From CBDCWO01 sp965223405 (GTDB lineage: Bacteria; Bacteroidota; Bacteroidia; Chitinophagales; Saprospiraceae): 64,000 nucleotides of DNA. The notes below the pieces were generated by a model. That model made no database searches. It had not been told where the DNA came from and saw only the letters and a program-made list of their open reading frames with translations. Made by a program: the position numbers and the translations under genes. Position 1 is the first letter of the stretch. Each line of letters begins with the position of its first letter. Positions 46,829 to 57,189 of this stretch are shown here, in pieces. Location of the stretch: contig CBDCWO010000006.1 of assembly GCA_965223405.1 (NCBI GenBank), positions 4,774,001-4,838,000 of the forward strand. Direction: 5' to 3'.

Positions 46829-49609
46829 TTAAACCTTTTCAAGTTTATACTTTCCTTTACTTTTACGAATGCGTACAGAAACCACTTTATATTCCGGACA
46901 AAGAGCTTCGGAATCAGATACATCAGAGGTGATATTATTCACCATAATCTCAGGGAAGTGAAAAGTGGTGCTCAAAATTCCTGGTTTTACCTGGTCAGTA
47001 ATATTGGCCTTGATGTCCACTTTTCCTCTGGGTGATTCGAGGCAGACACTGTCACCATCCTTGATACCATGGTTGGCTGCATCCTGAGGGTTGATCATCA
47101 ATCCATCCTCTGGCAAGATATCAACATTGGCCGTCCGGCGTGTCATAGCTCCGCAATTATAGTGCTCCAGCTCCCGGTTTGTCGTAAGAATATAAGGGTA
47201 ATCTTTCTGGTGCTCAAGCACTTCTTGTGATTCGCGAAATTCGTGATACTGAAAATACCCTTTGCCACGTTTGAATTCACCGGTATGTAGAATCTGTGTA
47301 TCGGTTCCGTCGACAGCAACCGGCCATTGTTTGCCATTGATACCTAATTCTTCCCATTTAATGCCTGCAAAAAAAGGAACTATCTGAGAAATTTCATTTA
47401 GCATTCCTTCAGGAGTATAATCCGGTTGAGCATAACCCATTCGATTCATAATATCCACAATAATTTGACCATCCGGCTTAGTTCCTTCCAATGGGGGTAT
47501 AACCGCATTTACTCTTTGAACTCGTCGTTCTCCATTGGTGAAAGTACCGCTTTTTTCCAGGAATGAGGCCGCCGGCAAAATGACATCTGCATATTTCGCG
47601 GTTTCTGTCATAAACAATTCCTGTACCACCACCAGATCAATATTCTGTAATGCTTTGATTACTTTTTGGGTATTTGGATCGGTCTGAACCACATCTTCAC
47701 CAATGATCCAAATCGCTTTTAGCTTGCCTTCCAGTGCAGCATCAAACATCTCCGGAATTTTATAACCGACATGTTGGGGTAAAGAAACACCGTAAAACGC
47801 TTCATATTTGGATTTTATATCAGAATTAGTAACATCCAAATACCCGGCTCCTTGATGGGGTTGAACCCCCATATCAGCTGAACCCTGTACATTATTTTGC
47901 CCTCGTAATGGGTTTACTCCTACCCCTTTTCGTCCTATGTTTCCGGTAAGCATTGCTAATTCTGCAATTTGCATAACGGTAAAGGTTCCTTGCGAGTGTT
48001 CGGTGACACCTAATCCATGAAAAGACATGGCATTTCCAGCGCTTCCGTAGGCAATGGCAGCCTCTCGCACCAACTCTCTGGAAACACCGGATACCTGTTC
48101 CATTTTTTCCAGATCAAGTTTTAACAATTCTTGTTTGAAATCTTCAAAACCTTCCGTGCGATTACTTATGAATTGATTATCGATCAGTTGTTCCTGAACC
48201 AGATAGTACATCATCATATTCAAAACGGCTACATTCGTACCAGGTCGCAATTGTATATGGTACTGAGCATATTTGGCCAACTCGGTACGCCTGGGATCAA
48301 TAACGATCATAGTCTTACCTTTCATGGCGTGTTGCTTCAATTTGGCTCCTGTAACCGGGTGAGCATCTGTAGGATTGGCGCCTATCACCAGGATACAATC
48401 CGTATACTGAATATCATCAACCGAGTTAGTAGCTGCACCAGTTCCGAAGGTACGTTGCATACCCAATGCAGTCGGAGAATGACAAACCCTGGCGCAACCA
48501 TCAATATTGTTTGTACCGATAACCGCGCGGATAAATTTTTGCATTAAATAGTTCTCTTCGTTTGTACACCTGGAGGACGAAATTCCCGCAATATAATCCG
48601 CTCCGAAATCGGTACGGTATTTTGTAAGTTTTTCAACAAGATATTCATAGGCTTTCTCCCAGGTGACTGGCTCCAATGTTCCATTGTAACGGATCATTGG
48701 AGTCCTCAAACGTTCAGGGTGGTTATAAAACTGAAAAGCATATCTACCTTTCAGGCAGGTATGACCATGGTTCACTTCAGCATCATAGGGTGCGGTAATG
48801 GACATGATTTCGCTGTCGCGTGTTGATACTTCAAGATTACAACCTACTCCACAATAAGTACAAATAGTACGTGTCTTTTGAGTGGCCACAATGGCTTTAG
48901 ACTGAAATACATCAGATATGGCGGAAGTAGGACAGGCTTGCGCACAAGCACCACAACTTACACATTCCGAATCAAAGAATGTTTGATCCATTCCCTTGAT
49001 GATTTTGGCATCGAATCCCCGGCCGGCCATACTCAATACCATTTCACCCTGGACCTCATCGCAAGCTCTAACACAGCGATAGCAATTTATACATTTGGAA
49101 AGATCGGAAATCATATAGGGATGACTGAGATCTTTGGCACGATCCAAGTGGTTTGCTCCTTCCGGATATCGTACTTCTCTGATGCCCACTTTAGCTGCGA
49201 CGGTTTGCAATTCACAATTGCCATTGACTTCACAGGTAAGACAATCTAGGGGATGATCCGTAAGCACCAATTCAACGATATTCTTCCTTAAGCGTTGGAT
49301 GTTTTTGGTATCAGGATAGATCTTCATTCCCGGAGTAATAGGAGTATGACAAGAAGCAACGGTTTTTACACCAGAGCCCGTTGGTGTAGAAATATCTACA
49401 CTGCATACCCTGCATGACCCAAAAGGATTCAGGTTTGGAGCATCGCATAGGGTAGGGACCGAATCTTTACCTTTATAACGTCGTAAAAAACTAAGAATGG
49501 TCTCATCCTTTTTGATCGTAAAAGGAATTCCATCGATATAGGCGACCAAACCGGTTTGACCATTTGTGGCTTCTTTGGTGTTTTTGCCTATTGCTAATAA
49601 ATCACCCAT
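46829..49609 (-). CDS. fdhA: Formate dehydrogenase alpha subunit, molybdopterin, Cys type
   Basis: A 926-residue NAD-linked formate dehydrogenase catalytic subunit: formate to CO2. N-terminal NuoG-like part: a 2Fe-2S ferredoxin domain (NPFGSCRVCSVD), His-Cys cluster (HPLDCLTCEVNGNCELQ), two 4Fe-4S clusters (CINCYRCVRACDEVQG and CVSCGACAQACPTS). Then the Mo-bisMGD enzyme: 4Fe-4S site CTYCGVGCNLEV, active-site cysteine in GCARVCHSPTALG near residue 375 (no selenocysteine needed), and the C-terminal MGD-binding domain. Length is usual for this fused type. It lies 20 bp after the NuoE-NuoF-like gene. Electrons go to NAD through that partner. Confidence 0.94.
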   Translation of the reverse strand: MGDLLAIGKNTKEATNGQTGLVAYIDGIPFTIKKDETILSFLRRYKGKDSVPTLCDAPNLNPFGSCRVCSVDISTPTGSGVKTVASCHTPITPGMKIYPDTKNIQRLRKNIVELVLTDHPLDCLTCEVNGNCELQTVAAKVGIREVRYPEGANHLDRAKDLSHPYMISDLSKCINCYRCVRACDEVQGEMVLSMAGRGFDAKIIKGMDQTFFDSECVSCGACAQACPTSAISDVFQSKAIVATQKTRTICTYCGVGCNLEVSTRDSEIMSITAPYDAEVNHGHTCLKGRYAFQFYNHPERLRTPMIRYNGTLEPVTWEKAYEYLVEKLTKYRTDFGADYIAGISSSRCTNEENYLMQKFIRAVIGTNNIDGCARVCHSPTALGMQRTFGTGAATNSVDDIQYTDCILVIGANPTDAHPVTGAKLKQHAMKGKTMIVIDPRRTELAKYAQYHIQLRPGTNVAVLNMMMYYLVQEQLIDNQFISNRTEGFEDFKQELLKLDLEKMEQVSGVSRELVREAAIAYGSAGNAMSFHGLGVTEHSQGTFTVMQIAELAMLTGNIGRKGVGVNPLRGQNNVQGSADMGVQPHQGAGYLDVTNSDIKSKYEAFYGVSLPQHVGYKIPEMFDAALEGKLKAIWIIGEDVVQTDPNTQKVIKALQNIDLVVVQELFMTETAKYADVILPAASFLEKSGTFTNGERRVQRVNAVIPPLEGTKPDGQIIVDIMNRMGYAQPDYTPEGMLNEISQIVPFFAGIKWEELGINGKQWPVAVDGTDTQILHTGEFKRGKGYFQYHEFRESQEVLEHQKDYPYILTTNRELEHYNCGAMTRRTANVDILPEDGLMINPQDAANHGIKDGDSVCLESPRGKVDIKANITDQVKPGILSTTFHFPEIMVNNITSDVSDSEALCPEYKVVSVRIRKSKGKYKLEKV

Positions 49610-49629
49610 AATGATTTTATATGTGAACT

Positions 49630-51279
49630 TTAATAAATGTAATCACTTAATTCTGCTTCAAAGTATTGTAAAGCATTTCGTACAGGTAGCGGTATTCCTC
49701 CACCGTGAGCGCACAAGGATCCGGATTCCAGAGCATGTAGGAGATCGTCCAATAAGGTTCGATCGATTTTATAACTGCTATGTTGTGCCTTGAAAAACAA
49801 CTCTTCGGCTCTTTTAGTGCCCAGTCGACAAGGAAAACATTTACCACAACTTTCATCAGCGGCAAAAGCAAATAAATGTTCCAGGTATTGAACCAGAGGC
49901 ATGGATTCGGGTATGCATACTATGCTAGCATGACCAAGAAGGAATCCATTATCCTGAAAGGATTCAAAATCGATAGTTAAATCTCCAACTTTATCTACCG
50001 GCACTAGCCCTCCTAATGGACCGCCTATGTGTAAGGCTTTTACCGGAACTTTAAAACCTCCTCCTGCCTCATAAATAACTTTAGATAAAGGAGTGCCCAT
50101 CTCCACTTCAACAATTCCGGAGTAGTTGAAATGGCTATCGAGGCTGAGGAGCTTTGTGCCTTTGGATTGATTGGTTCCAATAGAACCATAGTTCTTACCC
50201 CCATTTCTTAAAATATATGGAAGTGCACATATAGTTTCTACATTGTTGACGACTGTAGGTTTATTAAAAAGCCCTTGTACAGCAGGGTAGGGTGGTCGTA
50301 TCCTGACTTCCGGACGTTGTCCTTCGATGGAGTTGATCAGGGCCGTTTCTTCCCCACAGATATAGGATCCCTGAGCTTTGATTATCTTAAAATAAAAATT
50401 GAATTTACTTTCAAAAATATGTTCTCCGACACCGCCGATTTCATCCAATTCCCGAATGGCCTGTTCCATACTATATACTGATTCGGGGTATTCTGCTCTT
50501 ATATAAATCACTGCCCATGAGGCACCAATAATATAACCGGCAGCAATCATTCCTGCTAACAATAAGTGAGGTTGGTGCTCTAACAAATATCTATCGGAGA
50601 AAGCACCTGGATCACCTTCATCTGCATTGCAGATGATAAATTTCGTTTCTCCTTCTGCCTGTTTACAAAATGCCAATTTTTTGGCCAGAGGGAATCCAGC
50701 CCCACCACGACCCCGGATTCCTGAAAGCTCGATTTCTTTAAGTGCATCTTCTTCTGGCATCGACAACACTTTTTTAACAAATTCATAATTTTTTAGGATC
50801 GAAGGTGGTTTTGAGGTTAAAACGGGCTTTCCCACACCTTTAACCGCATATTGGTCTGTTATCACTTCATTTTCGGCAATTATCCTTTCTAATTCGGATG
50901 AGGATCTTGCTGAGTAATTTTTCCCATTGTAATGGAATGCCTTATTTTCATGGCAGCGGCCAAGGCAACACATTTCACCAATTTCATCTTCTTGAAAATA
51001 GACTGATAATTCTTTGCGAAGTTCATCTTGTGTGCCGGCACACATGCACACAGATCCATTGCATACATAAACTTTTTTAGCTTGATTTTCGGGCTTTAGG
51101 AAATCATAAAAAGTAGTCGTGCCATAGGTGTTGGCACTTCCTATCAAAAATTCTTTCGCCAACCTATCGAGATCCTCTTTGGCAGGAGTGCCGTTAGGTA
51201 TAGCTAACTTTCCCAATTGATCAAAAAGATTGTATTGAAGTCCTTTTCTACCTGAAAGTTCACTTAAGTTCTTCGACAT
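49630..51279 (-). CDS. fdhB: NAD-binding FMN/Fe-S subunit (NuoE-NuoF fusion)
   Basis: A 549-residue diaphorase subunit that passes electrons from formate dehydrogenase to NAD+. The N-terminal thioredoxin-like 2Fe-2S domain (about 1-140) has CNGSVCMCAGTQDEL and CCLGRCHENKA; then the NuoF part has GIRGRGGAGFPLAKK (NADH/FMN, about 187-201), CNADEGDPGAFSDR, YICGEETALINSIEG and the 4Fe-4S site ESCGKCFPCRLGTKRAEEL near 470. It is a fusion of NuoE and NuoF, as in soluble multi-subunit FDHs. Its start overlaps the fdhD stop by 20 bp. Confidence 0.93.
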   Translation of the reverse strand: MSKNLSELSGRKGLQYNLFDQLGKLAIPNGTPAKEDLDRLAKEFLIGSANTYGTTTFYDFLKPENQAKKVYVCNGSVCMCAGTQDELRKELSVYFQEDEIGEMCCLGRCHENKAFHYNGKNYSARSSSELERIIAENEVITDQYAVKGVGKPVLTSKPPSILKNYEFVKKVLSMPEEDALKEIELSGIRGRGGAGFPLAKKLAFCKQAEGETKFIICNADEGDPGAFSDRYLLEHQPHLLLAGMIAAGYIIGASWAVIYIRAEYPESVYSMEQAIRELDEIGGVGEHIFESKFNFYFKIIKAQGSYICGEETALINSIEGQRPEVRIRPPYPAVQGLFNKPTVVNNVETICALPYILRNGGKNYGSIGTNQSKGTKLLSLDSHFNYSGIVEVEMGTPLSKVIYEAGGGFKVPVKALHIGGPLGGLVPVDKVGDLTIDFESFQDNGFLLGHASIVCIPESMPLVQYLEHLFAFAADESCGKCFPCRLGTKRAEELFFKAQHSSYKIDRTLLDDLLHALESGSLCAHGGGIPLPVRNALQYFEAELSDYIY

Positions 51280-52114
51280 GTTTGGAATTTGAATTAATAG
51301 TTTGAAATGATTTGGTTTTCATTCTTTGTGAGTGGGTATAACAAGTCATATTTTGATCCCGGCAATAAGCAAGTAAACTGATACCCATAGCATCGGCATA
51401 TTCCAAAGACATTGATGAAGGTGCAGATACCGCTGCCAGGATTGGAATTCTAGCTTGATATGTTTTATTGACGATCTCATATGAAATTCTACCACTTACC
51501 AACATAAATTTGGCCTGCGAAAGCTGTTGATTTATCAATAAACCGCCAACCACTTTGTCCACCGCATTGTGTCTGCCGATATCTTCTCGCAGGACCAACA
51601 AGTTACCATTTATGTCAAAAGCTGCTGCCGCATGGGTGCCACCGGTGCGTATAAATGAAGACTGTGTTTTATTTAACGTAAGATACATTTCAGGTATGAT
51701 CTCAGGATGAAACCATTCATTAATCTCGATGGAGTTACCTGAATTTTTTAAATCCGTTAACTCCTTCTTTCCGCAAATACCACACGACGATACCGAAAGC
51801 ATACTTCGTCGGTTATAAAACTCTTTTCCGATTTGATGAGCAGGTATCCATACATTGATGATAGAAATCAAGTTGTGCTCATCCTTTTCAAGAATTTTAA
51901 ATTCCAATGGCAAATCATCGCAATAGATATCTTCGGTATACAATAATCCCCTGATCAAATCGGTCTCATTACCAGGAGTACGCATGGTAATTGTAAATGG
52001 CTTTCCATTAATGTTGACTTGCAAAGCCTTCTCCAAAGCGATATCATCTTCAACGGTAAAACTGTATTTGCCATTGTATTTTAAACCTTGATGCGTATAA
52101 TGATAATTCTTCAA
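51260..52114 (-). CDS. fdhD: Formate dehydrogenase sulfurtransferase FdhD
   Basis: A 284-residue protein that delivers sulfur to the Mo cofactor of formate dehydrogenase, needed for activity. The active CxxC lies in SVSSCGICGKKELTDL (about 110-125), and the conserved blocks are FIRTGGTHAAAAFD, LREDIGRHNAVDKVVG and LVSGRISYEIVNK. It is the first gene of fdhD-fdhB-fdhA, with a 20-bp overlap into fdhB. About 170 bp of AT-rich sequence upstream probably hold the promoter. No formate transporter is visible. Confidence 0.93.
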   Translation of the reverse strand: MKNYHYTHQGLKYNGKYSFTVEDDIALEKALQVNINGKPFTITMRTPGNETDLIRGLLYTEDIYCDDLPLEFKILEKDEHNLISIINVWIPAHQIGKEFYNRRSMLSVSSCGICGKKELTDLKNSGNSIEINEWFHPEIIPEMYLTLNKTQSSFIRTGGTHAAAAFDINGNLLVLREDIGRHNAVDKVVGGLLINQQLSQAKFMLVSGRISYEIVNKTYQARIPILAAVSAPSSMSLEYADAMGISLLAYCRDQNMTCYTHSQRMKTKSFQTINSNSKHVEELK

Positions 52115-52285
52115 ACGTTCTATATTACTTTATTTCAGTACTGATAAACAATTCTGTCTCAATGACTAATAAAAATACTAAAAAAGCCGTGAGATTGCAA
52201 TAAGCTTGTGAATAGAAAAATTTATTACGTCGAATCAAAGACCATATCATTTGAGAAAGTAGTAGTTGTGTTGTGATGATACCGG

Positions 52286-53968
52286 TTAAATTAAATTCCT
52301 AAATCTAATTCTTTTGCTTTCAGGATCTTCTCCTTTTGCTTTTTTCATTTCTTCAAATTGGTTATAATTTCCCTCATAAAATGCTACTTTTTGATCCTCT
52401 TCAAAGGATAGAATATGGGTGGCCAAACGGTCTAAAAACCATCTGTCATGCGATATAACTAAAACACAGCCGGCAAAATTCTCGATCGCTTCCTCAAGGG
52501 CTCTTAATGTATTGACATCGATGTCGTTGGTTGGTTCATCCAGTAATATTACATTTCCCCCTTCTTTTAGGGCAATAGCCAAATGTAGTCGGTTTCGCTC
52601 ACCACCAGAGAGGACTTTTACTTTCTTTTGTTGATCTGCACCCGTAAAATTGAATTTACTGATATATGCTCTTACATGCACTTCGGTATTACCTACAGTA
52701 ATAAATTCATTCCCTCCACCTACAACTTCGTATACGGTACTTTCAGGTAAGAGGTCCTTATGAGACTGATCTACGTAGGTGAGTTGTGCCGTTTCACCGA
52801 TGAGGATTTGTCCCGTATCGGGTTGTTCCTCACCGATAATCATTTTGAATAAGGTAGACTTTCCAACTCCATTTGGGCCAATAATTCCCACTACGGCATT
52901 CTTGGGCACCACAAAACTTAAATTGTTAATGAGTTGTCTGTCACCAAACGACTTGGATACACTCTCACATTGGATTACAGAATCTCCTAACCTTGGTCCC
53001 GGTGGAATAAATAATTCCAATTTTAGCTCTTTTGCTTTTGTTTCTTGGTCACGCAGACTTTCATAGGCATTGAGGCGGGCCTTACCTTTGGATTGTCTTG
53101 CCTTTGGTGACATTCTTATCCATTCCAATTCTCTCTCCAAGGTTTTTTTCCTTTTGGATTCCGCTTTTTCTTCTTGTTCCAATCTTTTCGCCTTTTGTTC
53201 CAACCAACTACTGTAATTTCCTTTCCAGGGAATTCCCTCACCGCGATCCAGTTCCAAAATCCAACCCGCTACATTATCTAAGAAATACCGGTCATGGGTA
53301 ACCGCGATAACTGTGCCTTTGAAATTTTGTAAATATTGCTCCAACCAATCTACACTTTCTGCATCCAGATGATTAGTCGGCTCATCCAATAGCAAGATAT
53401 CCGGCTGGCTTAATAGCAATCTACATAAAGCCACTCTTCTTCTTTCACCACCGGAAAGCAAGCTTACTAGGGTGTTTTCGTCTGGGCACTGCAAAGCATA
53501 CATCGCTGTTTTTAAGGTTCGGTCTATTTCCCAGGCGTTCAAATGATCCATTTTTTCCAATACCTCTCCTTGATGTTCAATAACTTTCATCATTTCATCG
53601 GCGTCCATAGGTTCAGCCAAACGAGCATTTATTTTCTCATATTCTAAATGTAATTCGATAATTTGCTGGACCCCTTCACGGACTATCTCAATTACGGTTT
53701 TCTCAGGATCTAATTCGGGTTCTTGTTCAAGGTATCCTATTTTATAGTCACCGTCAAAGTAAACCTTACCTTCATACTGGGTATCCTTACCTGAAATAAT
53801 TCTTAACAAACTCGATTTTCCCGATCCATTTAGTCCCAGGACACCGATTTTAGCTCCATAAAAAAATGATAGCCAAATATTTTTAAGCACTCGTTTATGT
53901 GGAGGATAAATTTTTGAAACGCCCTCCATTGAAAAGATTACTTTTTCTGCAGACATAATTTGATTCAA
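52286..53968 (-). CDS. ettA: Energy-dependent translational throttle protein EttA (ABC-F)
   Basis: A 560-residue ABC-F ATPase with two nucleotide-binding domains and an arm. NBD1: GLNGSGKSSLL (about 43-53), LSGGERRRVALCRLLL, LLDEPTNHLDAES. NBD2: GPNGVGKSTLF near 365, LSGGERNRLHLA, LLDEPTNDIDVNT. The linker after about 250 (RLEQEEKAESKRKKTLERELEW) is the PtIM. Length and the arm sequence match EttA (about 555). It binds the ribosomal E site and couples translation to ATP/ADP level. It stands alone. Confidence 0.93.
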   Translation of the reverse strand: MNQIMSAEKVIFSMEGVSKIYPPHKRVLKNIWLSFFYGAKIGVLGLNGSGKSSLLRIISGKDTQYEGKVYFDGDYKIGYLEQEPELDPEKTVIEIVREGVQQIIELHLEYEKINARLAEPMDADEMMKVIEHQGEVLEKMDHLNAWEIDRTLKTAMYALQCPDENTLVSLLSGGERRRVALCRLLLSQPDILLLDEPTNHLDAESVDWLEQYLQNFKGTVIAVTHDRYFLDNVAGWILELDRGEGIPWKGNYSSWLEQKAKRLEQEEKAESKRKKTLERELEWIRMSPKARQSKGKARLNAYESLRDQETKAKELKLELFIPPGPRLGDSVIQCESVSKSFGDRQLINNLSFVVPKNAVVGIIGPNGVGKSTLFKMIIGEEQPDTGQILIGETAQLTYVDQSHKDLLPESTVYEVVGGGNEFITVGNTEVHVRAYISKFNFTGADQQKKVKVLSGGERNRLHLAIALKEGGNVILLDEPTNDIDVNTLRALEEAIENFAGCVLVISHDRWFLDRLATHILSFEEDQKVAFYEGNYNQFEEMKKAKGEDPESKRIRFRNLI

Positions 53969-54107
53969 TTTAACCGGTAAAAGTAAGAAAACTTGGGTTC
54001 AACCCATGCTGAATTAGGGGACAAACAAATATTACTCAGTAATTTGTATTTATCCCTTAATCAGACTAAAAAAATCAGGACATCGTTTTAGATGTAAAAT
54101 GTAAATC

Positions 54108-54782
54108 ATGCTGAAGAAGATATTTATACCTATGGATTTCGCTTTTTGTTGTCTTTTATTTTTTTCATGTGGCTCCCATTCGGATAATTATGCACAAAAT
54201 TCATCTGGCCACCAGGAGAAAAGTGGTAAAATTGGAGGGCCTTGTGAAATATGCGATCGTTTGTATTTGGGATTGCCAAACGAAATTGATGACGTTAATA
54301 CCAGCAGCGGTTGGGATGATTTGCCCGTAAAAATGGTGGTCGAAGGTGTAGTCTTCCAATCCGATGGTGTCACACCAGCTCCGAATGTGATATTGTATTA
54401 CTGGCATACAGATGATAAAGGCCTTTACGTGCACAATAAGGAACCTCAATCGGATAAGCTCCATGGGTATTTAAGAGGATGGGTGCAAAGTAATGATCAG
54501 GGCAAGTTTACCATTTATACCAACCGTCCGGCGTCTTACCCTGGTAGAACAGAATCTGAGCATATACACGTGGTGGTCAAAGAGCCGGGACTGGATCAAG
54601 AATATTACATCGATGCCTGGGTGTTTGCCGATGATCCCTTATTAACTGATCAAGCTAAGCAGAGGTACAACCAGAGAGGGGGTAGTGGAATATTAAATCC
54701 TACTATAGAAGGAACAATTCATACGGTGAGACCGGTTGTGACACTTGGCAAAAATATTCCCAACTATCCCAACCGCCAGTAA
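54108..54782 (+). CDS. Intradiol ring-cleavage dioxygenase-like lipoprotein
   Basis: A 224-residue secreted lipoprotein (lipobox LLFFSCGSHS) of the intradiol dioxygenase superfamily. The core reads VEGVVFQSDGVTPAPNVILYYWHTDDKGLY (about 79-108), then GYLRGWVQSNDQGKFTIYTNRPASYPGR and ESEHIHVVVKEPG. The Tyr in ILYYWHTD, the Tyr of PASYPGR and the His of EHIHV are candidate iron ligands. Extracellular members of this group in Bacteroidota have no firm substrate. It is convergent with the TrhA gene, whose stop is one base away. Dioxygenase activity is a family-level inference. Confidence 0.78.
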   Translation: MLKKIFIPMDFAFCCLLFFSCGSHSDNYAQNSSGHQEKSGKIGGPCEICDRLYLGLPNEIDDVNTSSGWDDLPVKMVVEGVVFQSDGVTPAPNVILYYWHTDDKGLYVHNKEPQSDKLHGYLRGWVQSNDQGKFTIYTNRPASYPGRTESEHIHVVVKEPGLDQEYYIDAWVFADDPLLTDQAKQRYNQRGGSGILNPTIEGTIHTVRPVVTLGKNIPNYPNRQ

Positions 54783-54783
54783 T

Positions 54784-55437
54784 TCAAATCAATGGGTTGT
54801 GACAAGTAACGGTTACCAACCAAATGGCTATGTAGTGGAATATACTGCCACCCAGACAAAACAAATGCCAAATAGCATGGTAATAAGGTCGATCATCCCG
54901 GCTGTAAAAATATGTGCCCAAGGTATAGGCGGCTCCTCCAATTACAATCATCCATAACGACATTGAAGGTATGCGCGTAAAGAAAGCTTCAGCCTGGAAA
55001 ATCAGCATCCATCCCATAGCCAGATAGATGATTACTGAAAGTCGATCGTAGCGGCCGGTAAAAAATATTTTGAAAATTGCCCCAAACAAGACAATGGTCC
55101 ACATGATTATCAGGAATCCCCATTTATTATTTCCATATAAAAAACCGATAATGAAAGGGGTATAACTTCCCGCGATCATCAAAAAGATGGAAATATGGTC
55201 GAGCTTCCTGTAGAATTTTCTCCATTTCACCGTTCTTGAGCTATGGTACAAAGTCGAGGATAAATAAAGAATGAAGAAACATCCGGTATAAACCAATAAT
55301 CCCTTAATTTTTTCTCCAGTATGGCAATCTAGGGCTTTGATGACCAAAATAGGCAATGCAATAGTAGCAAATAACAACCCCAACCCGTGGGTTATGGCAT
55401 TTGCTTTCTCTTCAATATCATTTTTTACTTGATCCAT
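54784..55437 (-). CDS. TrhA/hemolysin III family membrane protein (PAQR-like)
   Basis: A 217-residue membrane protein with about seven hydrophobic segments. Family marks are ANAITHGLGLLFATIALPI (residues about 12-30), LSSTLYHSSRT (60-70) with the PAQR-like Ser/His, LDHISIFLMIAGSYTPF, and a C-terminal HAIWHLFCLGGSIFHYIA. Conserved histidines are placed as in PAQR hydrolases. Bacterial members affect membrane-lipid homeostasis; haemolysis is not a reliable function. It is convergent with the dioxygenase-like gene. Confidence 0.9.
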   Translation of the reverse strand: MDQVKNDIEEKANAITHGLGLLFATIALPILVIKALDCHTGEKIKGLLVYTGCFFILYLSSTLYHSSRTVKWRKFYRKLDHISIFLMIAGSYTPFIIGFLYGNNKWGFLIIMWTIVLFGAIFKIFFTGRYDRLSVIIYLAMGWMLIFQAEAFFTRIPSMSLWMIVIGGAAYTLGTYFYSRDDRPYYHAIWHLFCLGGSIFHYIAIWLVTVTCHNPLI

Positions 55438-55627
55438 AAATGATTATGAAATTGAACTATACAAACCATCAATCTAGATTAGATTAGGTTCAGTGTTATC
55501 AATATTTCACTTGGCAGTTGATGGATTCACAACTTAATCCTGTGCGTAGCTAATGTTACCAACAAGTTCATAAGAAGTATAAAAAACTCGGAATGTTTTT
55601 GCCAAGGTGCATATATGTAATTAAAAT

Positions 55628-57073
55628 CTACTTATTAAATTTAAACGAATAAAGATCCGCATCGTTCATCACTATCCGTAATCGAATGGGCTGGGATTTG
55701 AGTTCAGAAAGATCTACACGATTTTTCCAGGAAACAATTCTTTGTATCTCATTTCCTATAATCTCAGTCGCATCATTGAGAGAGTAGCCCGGAATGGGCA
55801 AACCCTCCTGATTTTGTATCTCAATTTTTATACTACCTGCTGCTGAAGTGGCATAATTGATCTCCAAGTGACTGCCGTTATGGATTAATGGTTTGCTTAT
55901 CATTTCTCCTCCGTGAAAGTTGGCAGAGAGCGAGGTAAAACCATCTATCCGCAGTGAATATCTTTGCAATTTTGCCGTGGGTTGGGCATAATTTTCATTC
56001 ACATAAATGGACATTTCTTCAGGACCAGTCTGCACGACATTGAGAGCGGGATAGTTTGAGCGGGATACCCAATTTTGCAAACCAATGCCAGGTCTGATAA
56101 AGGATTCCATAAACGTACGATCATACCTGTTACCTCCACGACTGGTCATAAAAAAAGCATCTGAACAATCTTTGAAATATTTAGGATTCACATTCAACTG
56201 AAGTGCTTGATGCTCCGTCAATACCTGTCGACCTGGCATAAACCTGGCCCCAATTGACAGGTAGATGTGCGGGGCTCTATAGTACGGACTGGTTTGTTGG
56301 GTGTAGATATGCTCCGGACGGGTGTTTCCAAAAGTCATGGATTCCGGATCACTCCAAAGAATAAAATCCTTTGAAGTTGTCCGTCCGACAGTTCGGTACC
56401 CAGCATAATCACCCTTGGACCAGGAACGGAAATAACAAACATACATGTGCTCGGAATGAGACCAAAATGCTACATTCTGGGAATCAAAAACTCCTTTGGT
56501 AAAAACAGGTTGCTCTCTTAACTTCTTCCAATGAATTCCGTCAGCGGAGGAATATGCCACTAATCCACTCTTTGATGTCCCACCTAAGGCCTTATATCTT
56601 TGATCTGGTTTACATCGTGGATTTTGATCGAGAAAAGGGCTGAAATTATGTGTAACCGGAGCGGCATCTGCGAGGATAACATTATTTTTTGTGGTACCCT
56701 TCACATGGAATAAATTCAATTCGGGTCTTTTCCAATGAATACCATCTTTCGACTCCGCATAACAAGTAACTTCTCTTTTGCTTCCGTCGCTACCTGCCTC
56801 ACGTAAACCGCGATAGTATGCCCGATAGATTGTAGAATCTTTTATAATAGTAGTATACCCACTAAAATGACCTTCCCAGGGTTGGTCAAAGGATAAGACA
56901 GGACCTTCATTGTGTGGGTGATGCAATTTAATATTCAGGTTGATCAAACTGTCGATACAATAATGGTCTACGAATATTTCCCTTTGATTGTTAATTTCAA
57001 GTATTTGTTGGGCATTCAGTTCGGATGCAGAAAAAAATAGGGATAAGAGAAGAATATAAGATTTGAAATACAT
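55628..57073 (-). CDS. Secreted beta-propeller protein, GH43/GH32-like
   Basis: A 481-residue exported protein with a signal peptide (MYFKSYILLLSLFFSASELNAQ). A five-bladed-propeller-type pattern is visible in the repeated aromatic-Gly phrases YAESKDGIHWKRPELNLF, YSSADGIHWKKLREQPVF and RTTSKDFILWSDPESM, as in secreted proteins of Planctomycetes and Bacteroidota annotated as glycosyl hydrolase-like. VDHYCIDSL near residue 32 precedes a short N-terminal strand, and the C-terminus is a beta-sandwich (SAAGSIKIEIQNQEGLPIPG). I do not see an unambiguous catalytic acid triad, so a binding role is possible. Confidence 0.75.
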   Translation of the reverse strand: MYFKSYILLLSLFFSASELNAQQILEINNQREIFVDHYCIDSLINLNIKLHHPHNEGPVLSFDQPWEGHFSGYTTIIKDSTIYRAYYRGLREAGSDGSKREVTCYAESKDGIHWKRPELNLFHVKGTTKNNVILADAAPVTHNFSPFLDQNPRCKPDQRYKALGGTSKSGLVAYSSADGIHWKKLREQPVFTKGVFDSQNVAFWSHSEHMYVCYFRSWSKGDYAGYRTVGRTTSKDFILWSDPESMTFGNTRPEHIYTQQTSPYYRAPHIYLSIGARFMPGRQVLTEHQALQLNVNPKYFKDCSDAFFMTSRGGNRYDRTFMESFIRPGIGLQNWVSRSNYPALNVVQTGPEEMSIYVNENYAQPTAKLQRYSLRIDGFTSLSANFHGGEMISKPLIHNGSHLEINYATSAAGSIKIEIQNQEGLPIPGYSLNDATEIIGNEIQRIVSWKNRVDLSELKSQPIRLRIVMNDADLYSFKFNK

Positions 57074-57189
57074 TTTGTGTTGGTTAAGTAAAATATTAGG
57101 ACTGAGTTACATTGAAAGTTAAAATTACTGCTTTATATACAAATGGACTTAACAATTTTCATTCTGCAATAACGGTTAATTAAAATGAA

